Assembly (NCBI RefSeq): GCF_003688995.1 | Contig: NZ_PENI01000052.1 | Coordinates: forward strand, 1 to 47,627 | From: Streptomyces shenzhenensis | Lineage (GTDB): Bacteria; Actinomycetota; Actinomycetes; Streptomycetales; Streptomycetaceae | DNA: 47,627 nt | Reading direction: 5' to 3' | Shown here: piece by piece, positions 26,601-34,770 of the stretch | Layout of the letters: every line of letters begins with the position of its first letter | Position numbering within the stretch: position 1 is the first letter of the stretch | Notes under the pieces: model-generated | What the model was told of the DNA's origin: nothing | Database searches by the model: none | Seen by the model: the letters and a program-made list of their open reading frames with translations, nothing else | Program-made: the position numbers and the translations under genes

Positions 26601-28638
26601 TGACGCCTTCGCCTCCGGCGGCAGCGCGGGCTACGACCACAAGGGCATGGGCATCACCGCCCGCGGCGCCTGGGAGTCGGTGAAACGGCACTTCCGCGAG
26701 CTCGGTGTGAACACGCAGGCGGAGGACTTCACGGTCGTCGGCATCGGCGACATGTCAGGCGACGTGTTCGGCAACGGCATGCTGCTGAGCGAGCACATCC
26801 GGCTGGTCGCCGCCTTCGACCACCGGCACATCTTCATCGACCCGGAGCCGGACGCGGCCGTCTCCTACGCCGAGCGCCGCCGGCTGTTCGAGCTGCCCCG
26901 CTCCAGCTGGGCCGACTACAACACCGAGCTGCTGTCGGCGGGCGGCGGGATCTTCCCCCGTACCGCCAAGTCGATCCCGGTCAACGCGCACATCCGCGAG
27001 GCCCTCGGCATCGAGCCCGGCGTCACCAAGCTGACCCCGGCCGACCTGATGAAGGCGGTCCTGAAGGCGCCGGTCGACCTGCTGTGGAACGGCGGCATCG
27101 GCACGTACGTCAAGTCGAGCGGCGAGTCCAACGGCGACGTCGGCGACAAGGCCAACGACGCCATCCGGGTGGACGGCCAGGACCTGCGGGTCAAGGTCGT
27201 CGGCGAGGGCGGCAACCTGGGCCTGACCCAGCTGGGCCGCATCGAGATCGCCCTGCACGGCGGCAAGATCAACACCGATGCGATCGACAACAGCGCCGGC
27301 GTGGACACCTCGGACCACGAGGTGAACATCAAGATCCTGCTCAACGGCCTGGTCACGGACGGCGACATGACCGTCAAGCAGCGCAACAAGCTGCTCGCCG
27401 AGATGACCGACGAGGTCGGCGCCCTGGTGCTGCGCAACAACTACGCGCAGAACACGGCGATCGCCAACGCGCTGGCCCAGTCCAAGGACATGCTCCACGC
27501 CCAGCAGCGGTTCATCCGCCATCTGGTGCGCGCGGGCCACCTCGACCGGGCACTGGAGTTCCTGCCGGCCGACCGGCAGATCCGCGAGCGGCTGGCCCAG
27601 GGGCAGGGCCTGACCGGTCCGGAGACGGCCGTCCTGCTGGCGTACACGAAGATCACCGTCGCCGAGGAACTGCTGGACACCTCGCTGCCGGACGACCCGT
27701 ATCTGCGCAGCCTGCTGGACGCCTACTTCCCGAAGGCGCTGCGCGAGCGGTTCGCGGAGCGGATCGGCAGCCATCCGCTGCGCCGTGAGATCACCACGAC
27801 CGTGCTGGTCAACGACACGGTCAACACGGGCGGTACGACCTATCTGCACCGGCTGCGGGAGGAGACCGGCGCCTCGCTCGAGGAGATCGTCCGGGCGCAG
27901 ACCGCGGCCCGCGCGATCTTCCGTTCGGCGCCCGTGTGGGACGCGGTGGAGGACCTGGACAACAGGGTCGAGGCGGCCGTGCAGACCCGGATCCGGCTGC
28001 ACTCGCGCCGTCTCGTCGAGCGCGGCACGCGCTGGCTGCTGAACAACCGGCCGCAGCCGCTCCAGCTCGAAGAGACCGTCGCCTTCTTCGCCGAGCGGGT
28101 CGAGCAGGTGTGGCAGCAGCTGCCGAAGCTGCTGCGCGGCGCGGACCTGGAGTGGTACCAGCACATCTACGACGAGCTGACCGGTGCCGGTGTCCCGGAC
28201 GAGGTGGCGACCCGGGTGGCCGGGTTCTCCTCCGCGTTCCCGACGCTCGACATCGTCTCCGTGGCCGACCGCATGAGCCGCAAGCCGCTGGACGTCGCCG
28301 AGGTGTACTACGACCTCGCCGACCGCCTCGCCGTCACCCAGCTGATGGACCGGATCATCGAGCTGCCCCGCGCGGACCGCTGGCAGTCCATGGCCCGCGC
28401 CTCCATCCGCGAGGACCTGTACGCGGCGCATGCGGCGCTCACCGCGGACATCCTGGCCGTCGGCAACGGCGCCTCGACGCCCGAGCAGCGGTTCAAGGCC
28501 TGGGAGCAGAAGAACGCGGCGATCCTGAGCCGGGCCCGCACCACCCTGGAGGAGATCCGCAGCTCGGACTCCTTCGACCTCGCCAACCTGTCGGTGGCGA
28601 TGCGGACGATGCGGACGCTGCTGCGCTCGCACTCGTAG
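23698..28638 (+). CDS. gdh: NAD-specific glutamate dehydrogenase, large (180-kDa class)
   Basis: A 1646-aa bacterial NAD-GDH converting glutamate to 2-oxoglutarate and ammonia, feeding carbon into the TCA cycle. The long N-terminal region (to about 700) carries ACT-like regulatory segments. The catalytic section follows, with VPVGAKGGFVAKQLPDP and KVARGGLRWSDRREDFRTE. The NAD-binding part has GGNLGLTQLGRIE and INTDAIDNSAGVDTSDHEV, and the C-terminal helical domain runs to the TAG stop. The length matches the class described from Streptomyces clavuligerus. The ATG is preceded by AGGAG and GAGGA. A very strong terminator follows. It is likely monocistronic. Confidence 0.97.
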   Translation: MQTKLDEAKAELLERAARVAENSPVGGHLPTGTTDEGTVDHESVLAFLQRYYLHTAPEDLGDRDPVDVFGAAVSHYRLAETRPQGTANVRVHTPTVEENGWTCSHTVVEVVTDDMPFLVDSVTNELTRQGRGIHVVIHPQFVVRRDLTGKLIEMLAAPPAGELPHDAHIESWIHVEIDRETDRADLKQITADLLRVLSDAREAVEDWEKMRDAALRIAEGLAEEPVPADLPGPEVQEARELLRWLAADHFTFLGYREYQLHGDDSLAAVPGTGLGILRSDPHHSDAETHPVSPSFERLPADARAKAREHKLLVLTKANSRATVHRPSYLDYVGVKKFDKDGNVVGERRFLGLFSSAAYTESVRRVPVIRRKVEEVLEGAGFSPNSHDGRDLLQILETYPRDELFQTPVDELRSIATSVLYLQERRRLRLYLRQDEYGRYYSALVYLPRDRYTTGVRLRIIDILKEELGGTSVDFTAWNTESILSRLHFVVRVPPGTELPELSDADRERIEARLVAAARSWADGFAEALNAECGEERAAELLRRYNNAFPEGYKADHTPRAAVADLVHLERLSDEAGNDFSLSLYEPVGAAPDERRFKIYRKGAAISLSAVLPVLNRLGVEVIDERPYELRCTDRSTSWIYDFGLRIPKSLGGVNGDYLGDDGRERFQDAFAATWTGKAENDGFNALVLGAGLTWRQATVLRAYAKYLRQAGSTFSQDYMEGTLRTNVHTTRLLVSLFEARMAPERQRAGHELVDALLEEVEAALDQVASLDEDRILRSFLTVIKATLRTNFFQDEALDRPHDYVSMKFDPQAIPDLPAPRPAYEIWVYSPRVEGVHLRFGKVARGGLRWSDRREDFRTEILGLVKAQMVKNTVIVPVGAKGGFVAKQLPDPSVDRDAWLAEGVASYKTFISALLDITDNMVAGEVVPPADVVRHDEDDTYLVVAADKGTATFSDIANEVAQSYNFWLGDAFASGGSAGYDHKGMGITARGAWESVKRHFRELGVNTQAEDFTVVGIGDMSGDVFGNGMLLSEHIRLVAAFDHRHIFIDPEPDAAVSYAERRRLFELPRSSWADYNTELLSAGGGIFPRTAKSIPVNAHIREALGIEPGVTKLTPADLMKAVLKAPVDLLWNGGIGTYVKSSGESNGDVGDKANDAIRVDGQDLRVKVVGEGGNLGLTQLGRIEIALHGGKINTDAIDNSAGVDTSDHEVNIKILLNGLVTDGDMTVKQRNKLLAEMTDEVGALVLRNNYAQNTAIANALAQSKDMLHAQQRFIRHLVRAGHLDRALEFLPADRQIRERLAQGQGLTGPETAVLLAYTKITVAEELLDTSLPDDPYLRSLLDAYFPKALRERFAERIGSHPLRREITTTVLVNDTVNTGGTTYLHRLREETGASLEEIVRAQTAARAIFRSAPVWDAVEDLDNRVEAAVQTRIRLHSRRLVERGTRWLLNNRPQPLQLEETVAFFAERVEQVWQQLPKLLRGADLEWYQHIYDELTGAGVPDEVATRVAGFSSAFPTLDIVSVADRMSRKPLDVAEVYYDLADRLAVTQLMDRIIELPRADRWQSMARASIREDLYAAHAALTADILAVGNGASTPEQRFKAWEQKNAAILSRARTTLEEIRSSDSFDLANLSVAMRTMRTLLRSHS

Positions 28639-28642
28639 CACG

Positions 28643-28696
28643 CGCCGCCGTACGGCGGCGAGGGCGCCCCGGGCCTCGGCCGGCCCGGGGCGCCCT
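28643..28696 (+). terminator. double hairpin terminator after gdh
   Basis: Stem 1 is CGCCGCCG (28643-28650) with CGGCGGCG (28653-28660). Stem 2 has perfect 15-bp arms AGGGCGCCCCGGGCC (28661-28675) and GGCCCGGGGCGCCCT (28682-28696), followed by GCTTTC. It starts 5 nt after the gdh stop and is among the strongest structures in the window. Confidence 0.9.
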
Positions 28697-28744
28697 GCTT
28701 TCGCGCCGACACCTGCTTCTGCGCCGGCGCTTCGTTTCTTGCCG

Positions 28745-28766
28745 ACACCTAGCCAACACCTAGCCA
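28745..28766. repeat. tandem 11-bp repeat upstream of gtrA-like gene
   Basis: ACACCTAGCCA occurs twice head to tail (28745-28755, 28756-28766), without mismatch, just before AT-richer sequence leading into the GtrA gene. An 11-bp period places both copies on the same helix face, as for a regulator binding direct repeats. It overlaps a possible promoter (TTGCCG at 28739-28744). Confidence 0.55.
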
Positions 28767-28815
28767 AAATCGTGCGGTGAATTTACCGTTTCCTGCTCAT
28801 CGAGATGGGTCGGAT

Positions 28816-29310
28816 ATGGTCTGTGGTGTGACAGCGAATCTCACCGGAGCCCGTCCGGGAACGGCCGTCGCCGCCGTTCCCACCCCCGCCCGGCCGGTCG
28901 CGCGTGTCGTGCTCGAAGTCGTGAAATTCGGGATCGTCGGCGGCAGCGGAGTCCTGGTCAATTTCCTGGTCTTCAATCTGCTGCTGCACGGCATGGGCCG
29001 GCCGGCGATGATCGCGACGGTGCTGGCCAGCTGTATCGCCATGGCCACGAATTACCTCGGCTTCCGCTATTTCGCCTACCGGGACCGGGCGCGGCGCACG
29101 CGTCGGCAAATCGCACTGTTCTTCGTTTTCAGCGGGCTCGGTGTGGTCATGGAAAGCGGCCTGTTCTGGATCGGATATCACGGCCTCGGGCTGCACGGGC
29201 CGCTCGCGTCGAATGCCGTGAAGGCGCTGTCGATCGTCCTCGCCTCCGCGTTCCGTTTCCTCGTCTACCGCACCTGGGTGTTCCAGCAGGATGCGCGTCG
29301 CGCGGCCTAG
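28816..29310 (+). CDS. GtrA-family membrane protein
   Basis: A small membrane protein (164 aa from this ATG; a GTG at 28828 gives 160 aa, and an ATG at 28777 is less likely). After a 30-residue Ala/Pro-rich head come four transmembrane segments in GtrA pattern. They start at VVKFGIVGGSGVLVNFLVFN, include the conserved NYLGFRYFAYRDR and end FRFLVYRTWVF. GtrA proteins help move polyprenyl-linked sugars across the membrane for surface glycan modification. It overlaps the next gene by 20 nt, so the two are likely coupled; that partner is a GT-C-like membrane protein, which suits a flippase/transferase pair. Confidence 0.88.
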   Translation: MVCGVTANLTGARPGTAVAAVPTPARPVARVVLEVVKFGIVGGSGVLVNFLVFNLLLHGMGRPAMIATVLASCIAMATNYLGFRYFAYRDRARRTRRQIALFFVFSGLGVVMESGLFWIGYHGLGLHGPLASNAVKALSIVLASAFRFLVYRTWVFQQDARRAA

Positions 29311-30772
29311 CGCCGGTACGGTGACGGCCGGCCGGGCCCTGCCGGGTGCCGCCGCCGCGCTCGTCCTCGTCCTGCTGCTCCTCGTGATCGTCCGGCTGCC
29401 CTGGGCGGGCGATCTCGGTATGCACGCGGCGACCGTGGAACGGCTCCGGCACAGTCTGCTGCACCCCGGCAATCCGCTGGTCGACGCGGACACACCGAGC
29501 CCCTACTACTCACCGTGGATGCTGGTGCTCGGCATCGTCGCCAAGGCCACCGGCCTGTCGGTGTTCGTGGTGCTGCGCATCGGTGCGCTCGCCGGACTGG
29601 CCCTGCTGGTCACGGGGGTGTGGCGGTACGTACGCACGCTGAGCGGCCATCCGGCGGCGCCCGCTCTCGCGGTGCTGTCCCTGCTGTTCCTGTGGGGGCC
29701 GCTGCCGCTCAACTGGAGCGGCTTCCTCGGGCTGAACTCCCTCGCGCTGACGGTGTCGTATCCGAGCGTGTTCGCGCTCGGGCTGTCCTTCCACCTCTGG
29801 GCGTGGCTGACGCGGGCGCTGCGCGCGGACGCCGGCTGGGGGGTGTGGCTGGGGCTCGGGGCGCTGTGGGCGGTGATCCTGCTGGTCCACCAGTTCTCCG
29901 GGGTCGTGGCGTCGCTCGGGGCGCTCGCCGCCGTCGTCGCCGCGCGGCCGGGGCGGGAGCCGCTGCCGCGGCTGGGCGCGGCGGTGCTGCTGGGGCTCGC
30001 GGTGCTGTGGGTGTGGCCGTACTACGACTTCTTCGCGCTGTTCTCGGCCGGTTCGGGTCTGGAGGCCGTCCACCGGCCGCTCTACCAGCATCTGCTGGGC
30101 CGGTTCGGGCTGGCGCTGCTCGGGGTGGTGGCGCTGGCGCTGCGCGGGCGGCGGGACCGCCGGGACCCCTTGGTGATCTTCTTCGTACTGGGGGCGGTGG
30201 TGTTCGCGGCGGGCGGCGCGAGCGGGCACTACGCGTGGGGCCGTGCGCTGCCGGCCGCGCTGATCCCGGCGCAGCTCGCGGCGGCCCTCGAAGCGGTCTC
30301 GGCCGGGCGGCGGGCGGTGCGGACGGCATGGGCGTGCGTGCTCGGTGCCGCGCTGCTCGTGGGGGCCTGGGCCCAGGTGGGGACCGTGGGGTACGTGGTG
30401 GGGCGGGCGGCGCTGCCCGGGGTGGTCGCGGCGAAGTACCGGGCGCCCTGGACGGGCTACCGGTGGATCACCCCGTGGGTGAAGTACGGGGACGTCGTCA
30501 TGGCGCGCGGCGTCCCGGCGCGGCAGATCCCGGCGTACGGGGCGTACACGGTCGCGCCCGGGTATCCCGATGTGTTCCTGGCCGACGCCGGGCGGCGGGA
30601 CGAGGCCGTGCGCCGCTACTTCGCCGCCGGGACCTCGGACGGCGTCCGGAGCGGGATCGTGCGGGAGTACGGGGTGCGGTGGGTGGTGGACCGGGCGGCC
30701 GGGGTGCGGGACCCGGGACTGCGGAGGGTGGCCGAGGGGCCGGGCGGACAGGTGCTGTACGCCGTGCGCTGA
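29291..30772 (+). CDS. polytopic GT-C-like membrane protein
   Basis: A 493-aa protein with about ten hydrophobic segments and a C-terminal soluble tail (about 390-493). The first outer loop contains WAGDLGMHAATVERLR, with an acidic residue where GT-C enzymes hold their catalytic Asp. No named family is recognised with confidence; a lipid-linked sugar transferase is inferred from topology and its GtrA neighbour. It resembles the gene at 43107-44717 over TGLSxxxVLRI...LLxTGVxRxVRxL, so the two are paralogues. The start ATG lies within the 3' end of gtrA, preceded by AGCAGG. It is convergent with the following GT2 gene across 41 nt. Confidence 0.8.
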   Translation: MRVARPSAGTVTAGRALPGAAAALVLVLLLLVIVRLPWAGDLGMHAATVERLRHSLLHPGNPLVDADTPSPYYSPWMLVLGIVAKATGLSVFVVLRIGALAGLALLVTGVWRYVRTLSGHPAAPALAVLSLLFLWGPLPLNWSGFLGLNSLALTVSYPSVFALGLSFHLWAWLTRALRADAGWGVWLGLGALWAVILLVHQFSGVVASLGALAAVVAARPGREPLPRLGAAVLLGLAVLWVWPYYDFFALFSAGSGLEAVHRPLYQHLLGRFGLALLGVVALALRGRRDRRDPLVIFFVLGAVVFAAGGASGHYAWGRALPAALIPAQLAAALEAVSAGRRAVRTAWACVLGAALLVGAWAQVGTVGYVVGRAALPGVVAAKYRAPWTGYRWITPWVKYGDVVMARGVPARQIPAYGAYTVAPGYPDVFLADAGRRDEAVRRYFAAGTSDGVRSGIVREYGVRWVVDRAAGVRDPGLRRVAEGPGGQVLYAVR

Positions 30773-30813
30773 GCGGGTGTGCCGCGCGGGCACGCCGCCG
30801 GGTGGCGCCGGTG

Positions 30814-32478
30814 TCAGCTCAGCGCGCTCGCCAGCAGCCGGACCGCCCGGCGCAGCCTCGGCCGGTCCAACCGCCGTACCAGCGGCCGGGTCAGACGGTC
30901 CGTCACGCCCGCCGGGCGCCAGCGGATCTGCAGCCGCCCCGGGTTGCGGCCCTCCGGTTCGACGGTGAGGTCGTGCGGGGCAGCGCCGGAGCGGTAGCCG
31001 ACGCGGGTGGTGAGGGCGGGGAAGGACAGCGGGGCCAGCAGGAGGGACGTATGGGCCAGGCCCTGGTGCTCGATGCGCAGCAACGGGTGGCGGACACCGG
31101 CGAATCCGTGCAGCGGGACGGGGGCCGTCGCCAGGTCCAGCCGGACCCGGCCCTCGAAGACGCCCGGGCGGACCGGGACGAGCCGGAACGGGGCCGTGAG
31201 GCGGCGCCGGCCGGGGGCCAGCAGCAGGGCCGCCCGCTGCGGGCCGACCGGAAGCCGCAGTCCGGGGTCGTAGGTGCGGATCCGCAGGCTCAGACCGGCA
31301 CCCGGTTCGGGCGTCAGCTCCGTGATCTCGTGCCGGAACTGGGCGCTCGGGACCGGGCGGGTGTCCAACTCCAGGTCGGTGACGTCCAGTTCGCGCCGGG
31401 CCCAGGCGGTGGCCGGGATCCGGTCGCCCCAGTAGGTGCCGCCGCCCTCCGGGTCCACGGTCACCTGCCGCGGGGCCACTCCCTGTCCCAGGCCGCGTGC
31501 CGCGTGCCGCACCTCGGACAGCCGGCCCTCGCGGACCAGTTGGAGGACCACCCGTTCCGGGCGGGGCAGGCGGGCGAACGCGCCGGGGGCGAGCGCCGAG
31601 ACGTACGGGACGGTGATCTCCGCGAAGGCCCGCAGCCACTCCTCGTCCCGGTACGGCAGATCACCGGCGTACATCCGGAAGTCGTGCTTGAGGAACTTGT
31701 GGTCCTTGTCCTCCCGCAGCGCCGCGTGGCCGCTGTCCGACAGGAAGGCGTCGATGAGGCGTTGCACATGGATGCGGTCGCGGACGTTGTCCAGCTTGTG
31801 CCGCTGGTTGGAGATGGACGCCGAGTCGGCCGCCGCGTAGGGCGCTATGTACCAGAGGTACACCGGCTCCGGAATGATCGTGAACGCCTTCGCCAGACAG
31901 TACGCCTGCGCCGAGAACAGCTGGTCCTCGTAGTGGATGCCCTCGGGGAAACGCAGGTCGTGCCGGTCCAGGAAGGCCCGGGCGTACATCTTGCTCGTCG
32001 ACAGGTGCTCGAAGAACAGGCGCGGGTCGTCCCCGATGCCCGCGAGCGTGCGGCGTTCGGCCACCAGGTGCGGCATCCACGTCGAGCGGCGGCCGCCGTC
32101 CTCCCGTATCCGCTGCACCGCGCCCATCGTGAAGTCGACCTCGCGCTCGCGGTGCGCGGCGAGCAGCAACTCGACCGCGTCCGCCGGGAGTTCGTCGTCG
32201 CTGTCCAGGAACATCAGATACGGCGCCCGGGCGGCCGCCAGGGCCCGGTTGCGCGGGGCGCTGCAGCCGCCGCTGTTGCGGGCCAGCCGCAGGTAGCGGA
32301 TGCGGTCGTCCTGCGCGGCGAGCGCGCGTGCCACGAAGGGGGTTTCGTCGGTGGAGTGGTCGTCGCTGATGACGATCTCGATATTGGCGTGGGTCTGCCG
32401 GCGCAGTGAGGCCACCGCTCGCGGGAGCCGTGCCGCGTCGTTGTAGACGATCACCGTGACCGTGACGTCGGGGGTCAT
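30814..32478 (-). CDS. GT2-family glycosyltransferase with C-terminal extension
   Basis: A 554-aa protein. Residues 1 to about 230 are a GT-A fold family 2 domain: VTVIVYNDAARLP, nucleotide-binding SDD at about 38-40, GGCSAPRN, and the metal/sugar-binding DSDDELP at about 92-98. A helical segment with HDFRMYAGDLPYRDEEW follows. From about 340 there is a beta-rich region of unknown fold. No membrane segment is seen. The start overlaps the TagF-fusion stop as ATGA, so the pair is co-translated. It probably adds sugars to the wall polymer made by that neighbour. It is a paralogue of the gene at 37551-39194. Confidence 0.9.
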   Translation of the reverse strand: MTPDVTVTVIVYNDAARLPRAVASLRRQTHANIEIVISDDHSTDETPFVARALAAQDDRIRYLRLARNSGGCSAPRNRALAAARAPYLMFLDSDDELPADAVELLLAAHREREVDFTMGAVQRIREDGGRRSTWMPHLVAERRTLAGIGDDPRLFFEHLSTSKMYARAFLDRHDLRFPEGIHYEDQLFSAQAYCLAKAFTIIPEPVYLWYIAPYAAADSASISNQRHKLDNVRDRIHVQRLIDAFLSDSGHAALREDKDHKFLKHDFRMYAGDLPYRDEEWLRAFAEITVPYVSALAPGAFARLPRPERVVLQLVREGRLSEVRHAARGLGQGVAPRQVTVDPEGGGTYWGDRIPATAWARRELDVTDLELDTRPVPSAQFRHEITELTPEPGAGLSLRIRTYDPGLRLPVGPQRAALLLAPGRRRLTAPFRLVPVRPGVFEGRVRLDLATAPVPLHGFAGVRHPLLRIEHQGLAHTSLLLAPLSFPALTTRVGYRSGAAPHDLTVEPEGRNPGRLQIRWRPAGVTDRLTRPLVRRLDRPRLRRAVRLLASALS

Positions 32479-34670
32479 GCCGTCGCCTCCTCGGGGGTCG
32501 GTGCGGGGGTGCGGTCCGCCACCGGGACCACCGGGGGCAGCGCCCGCTCGCTCTCGCCCAGGAACACCCGGCGGACGACCCGTTCGGCGGCGCGCCCGTC
32601 GTCGTACTCGCAGAAGCGGCGCCGGAAGGCGGCCCGCGCCTTCGCCGCGGCCTCGTCCCGCCACGCCCCCGAGGCGAACACCTCCGCCAGGTCCTCCTGG
32701 GTGCGGGCCACCTGGCCCGGCGCCTCGGCCGTCAGGTCGAAGTAGACCCCGCGGGTGGTCGCGTACGTCTCCCAGTCGTCGGCGTAGATCACGATCGGGC
32801 GGTCGAGGTTGGCGTAGTCGAACATGATCGACGAGTAGTCCGTGACGAGTGCGTCGGCGGCCAGGCACAGCTCCTCGACGGGGTCGTAGGCGGAGACGTC
32901 GATGATCCGGCCGGTGCGGCGCAGGCCGGTCAGGGCGGCGGGCGTGTCGTAGAAGTAGTGGGCGCGCACCAGCAGCACCGTGTCGTCGCCGAGCCGGTCG
33001 GCGAGGGCGGCGAGGTCGAGGCGGGGGGTCCAGCCGGCCTCGTAGTCGCGGTGGGTGGGGGCGTAGAGGACGGCGGTCCGGCCCGGGGCGATGCCCAGCC
33101 GGTCGCGGACCGCGCGGACGTCGGCGGCGCGGGCGCGGTAGTAGACGTCGTTGCGCGGATAGCCGTAGTCCAGGGAGGTGTAGCGGGACGGGTAGGCGCG
33201 CTGCCACATGCGGGTGGAGTGGCTGTTGGCCGAGACGCTGTAGTCCCACTTGTCGACGCGGGCCAGCAGAGCGGCGAAGTCCATGCCCTGGGCGGCGGTC
33301 GGGTGCCGCATCTGGTCCAGGCCCATCCGCTTGAGCGGGGTGCCGTGGTGGGTCTGGAGGTGGATCGCGTCCGGGCGTTTGACCACCGCGTTGGGGAAGT
33401 TGACGTTGCTGGTCAGATACTTGGCCGTGGCCAGCACCTCCCAGTAGCGGCGGGTGCCGGGGACCACGTGGTCGGTGCCGGGCGGCAGCAGCGGGGCGTT
33501 GTCCTTCGTCACCACCCACACCGGGTGGATCCACGGGGCGCGCCGGGCCAGCTCGGCGGCGATCGCGGCCGGGTTGCAGGCGACTCCGCGGTCCCAGTAG
33601 GCGGAGAACACCGCGAGGTCGGGGTCCACCCGGCGGCCGAGGGCCCGGCGGTACTGCTGGTCGCGGAGCTTCGCGCCCAGCCGGCGCTTGCGGGTGCGCA
33701 CCGCTGCTCGGGCCGCCCGGCGGGTGCGGTTGGCGGCCTGGAAGGCCCGGTACTTGGTGTACGCGCCTTCTTCGAGGAGGCCGCGGCGCACGCCTTCGAG
33801 ACCGCCCGGGCGATGGTGGCCCGGCGGGCGGTGGCGGACGGCCGCCAGGGCGGCCCGGCGGAAGAACTCCCGGGCCACCGGCTCCGGCATGTCCTCCCGG
33901 GCGAAGGTGCGCAGCAGATCGCGGACCATGACGTCGTAGAGGACCGTGCGGGCGGCGGCGCGATCCTGGGCGAGCGCGAGGAGCGCCTCGTAGCGGTCGA
34001 CGAGGGCGTAGCGCTCCTCGGCGGTGACGGGCGGCAGGCTCTCGGGGCGCGGTACGCGGTGGTCGTACCCGACCTGGTTCAGGCAGGCGACGCGGCGCGC
34101 CGTCAGCAGGGCGGCGTACGCGGTGTACGCCTCGTCGTCGTCCGTGGTGAGCCGTTCCTCGTGGGCCCGCCAGAAGTCGGCGCGCAGGACGCGGGTGCCG
34201 AGCAGCGGGGTGAGCCGCAGCAGGTCCGCGGCGTCGTCGAGGGCCAGCTCGGCGCGGCCGGCCCGGGCCAGCAGCCGGCCGTCTGCCGGGCGGGTGCCGG
34301 CGGTCCGCCAGGTGCTGCGGACGTGGTCGAGGAGCAGCACGTCCACGGTGTCCGGGAGTTCCGCGGCGCGCTCGGCGACCGTGCGCACGGTGCCCGCGGG
34401 CAGGCCGTCCGCGGCGTGCACGAAGTGCAGCCAGCGGCCGGTCGCCCGTGTGGCCCCCGCCGCCCGGGCCGCCGCGTCGCCCGTGCCGTCCGGCAGGGGC
34501 AGCACCACCGTCTCCGGGGCGTGCCCCGCGGCCGTCTCCCGGGCCCAGTCGCCGACCGCGGCCACGATCACCTCGGCGTCCGGCAGGGGGCGTGCGGCCA
34601 GGGAGTCGAGCAGTTCGGCCAGGTGTCCCCGGGTGTCGGGGCCGTGGACGATGACGCTCAGCTCGGGCAT
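32475..34670 (-). CDS. GT2-like/TagF fusion: CDP-glycerol glycerophosphotransferase
   Basis: A 731-aa two-domain protein. Residues 1 to about 230 align with a GT2 domain but lack the acidic motifs (HAADGLP stands where the paralogue has DSDDELP), so that part is likely inactive. A helical, Arg-rich linker spans about 230-345. Residues 350-710 form a TagB/TagF-type domain, with HLQTHHGTPLKRMG at 437-450, APTHRDYE near 537 and VTDYSSIMFDYANLDRP at 609-625. These enzymes polymerise or prime glycerol-phosphate teichoic acid from CDP-glycerol on the inner membrane face. ATG with AAGGAG upstream. It forms an operon with the GT2 gene. Confidence 0.92.
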   Translation of the reverse strand: MPELSVIVHGPDTRGHLAELLDSLAARPLPDAEVIVAAVGDWARETAAGHAPETVVLPLPDGTGDAAARAAGATRATGRWLHFVHAADGLPAGTVRTVAERAAELPDTVDVLLLDHVRSTWRTAGTRPADGRLLARAGRAELALDDAADLLRLTPLLGTRVLRADFWRAHEERLTTDDDEAYTAYAALLTARRVACLNQVGYDHRVPRPESLPPVTAEERYALVDRYEALLALAQDRAAARTVLYDVMVRDLLRTFAREDMPEPVAREFFRRAALAAVRHRPPGHHRPGGLEGVRRGLLEEGAYTKYRAFQAANRTRRAARAAVRTRKRRLGAKLRDQQYRRALGRRVDPDLAVFSAYWDRGVACNPAAIAAELARRAPWIHPVWVVTKDNAPLLPPGTDHVVPGTRRYWEVLATAKYLTSNVNFPNAVVKRPDAIHLQTHHGTPLKRMGLDQMRHPTAAQGMDFAALLARVDKWDYSVSANSHSTRMWQRAYPSRYTSLDYGYPRNDVYYRARAADVRAVRDRLGIAPGRTAVLYAPTHRDYEAGWTPRLDLAALADRLGDDTVLLVRAHYFYDTPAALTGLRRTGRIIDVSAYDPVEELCLAADALVTDYSSIMFDYANLDRPIVIYADDWETYATTRGVYFDLTAEAPGQVARTQEDLAEVFASGAWRDEAAAKARAAFRRRFCEYDDGRAAERVVRRVFLGESERALPPVVPVADRTPAPTPEEATA

Positions 34671-34770
34671 CGGGTGGACTCCTTCGCCTCGTCGTCTCCA
34701 GGCCGCACCTTTCAGGTCATAGTGTCATCGATCGGAAGAAGGGGGCGTACGGGGTTGCGCCGGCCGTGGG

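Noticed and set aside
23782..26691. A 969-codon open frame opposite gdh
   Set aside because: It is an antisense shadow of the glutamate dehydrogenase gene, with no motif, start context or ribosome-binding site.
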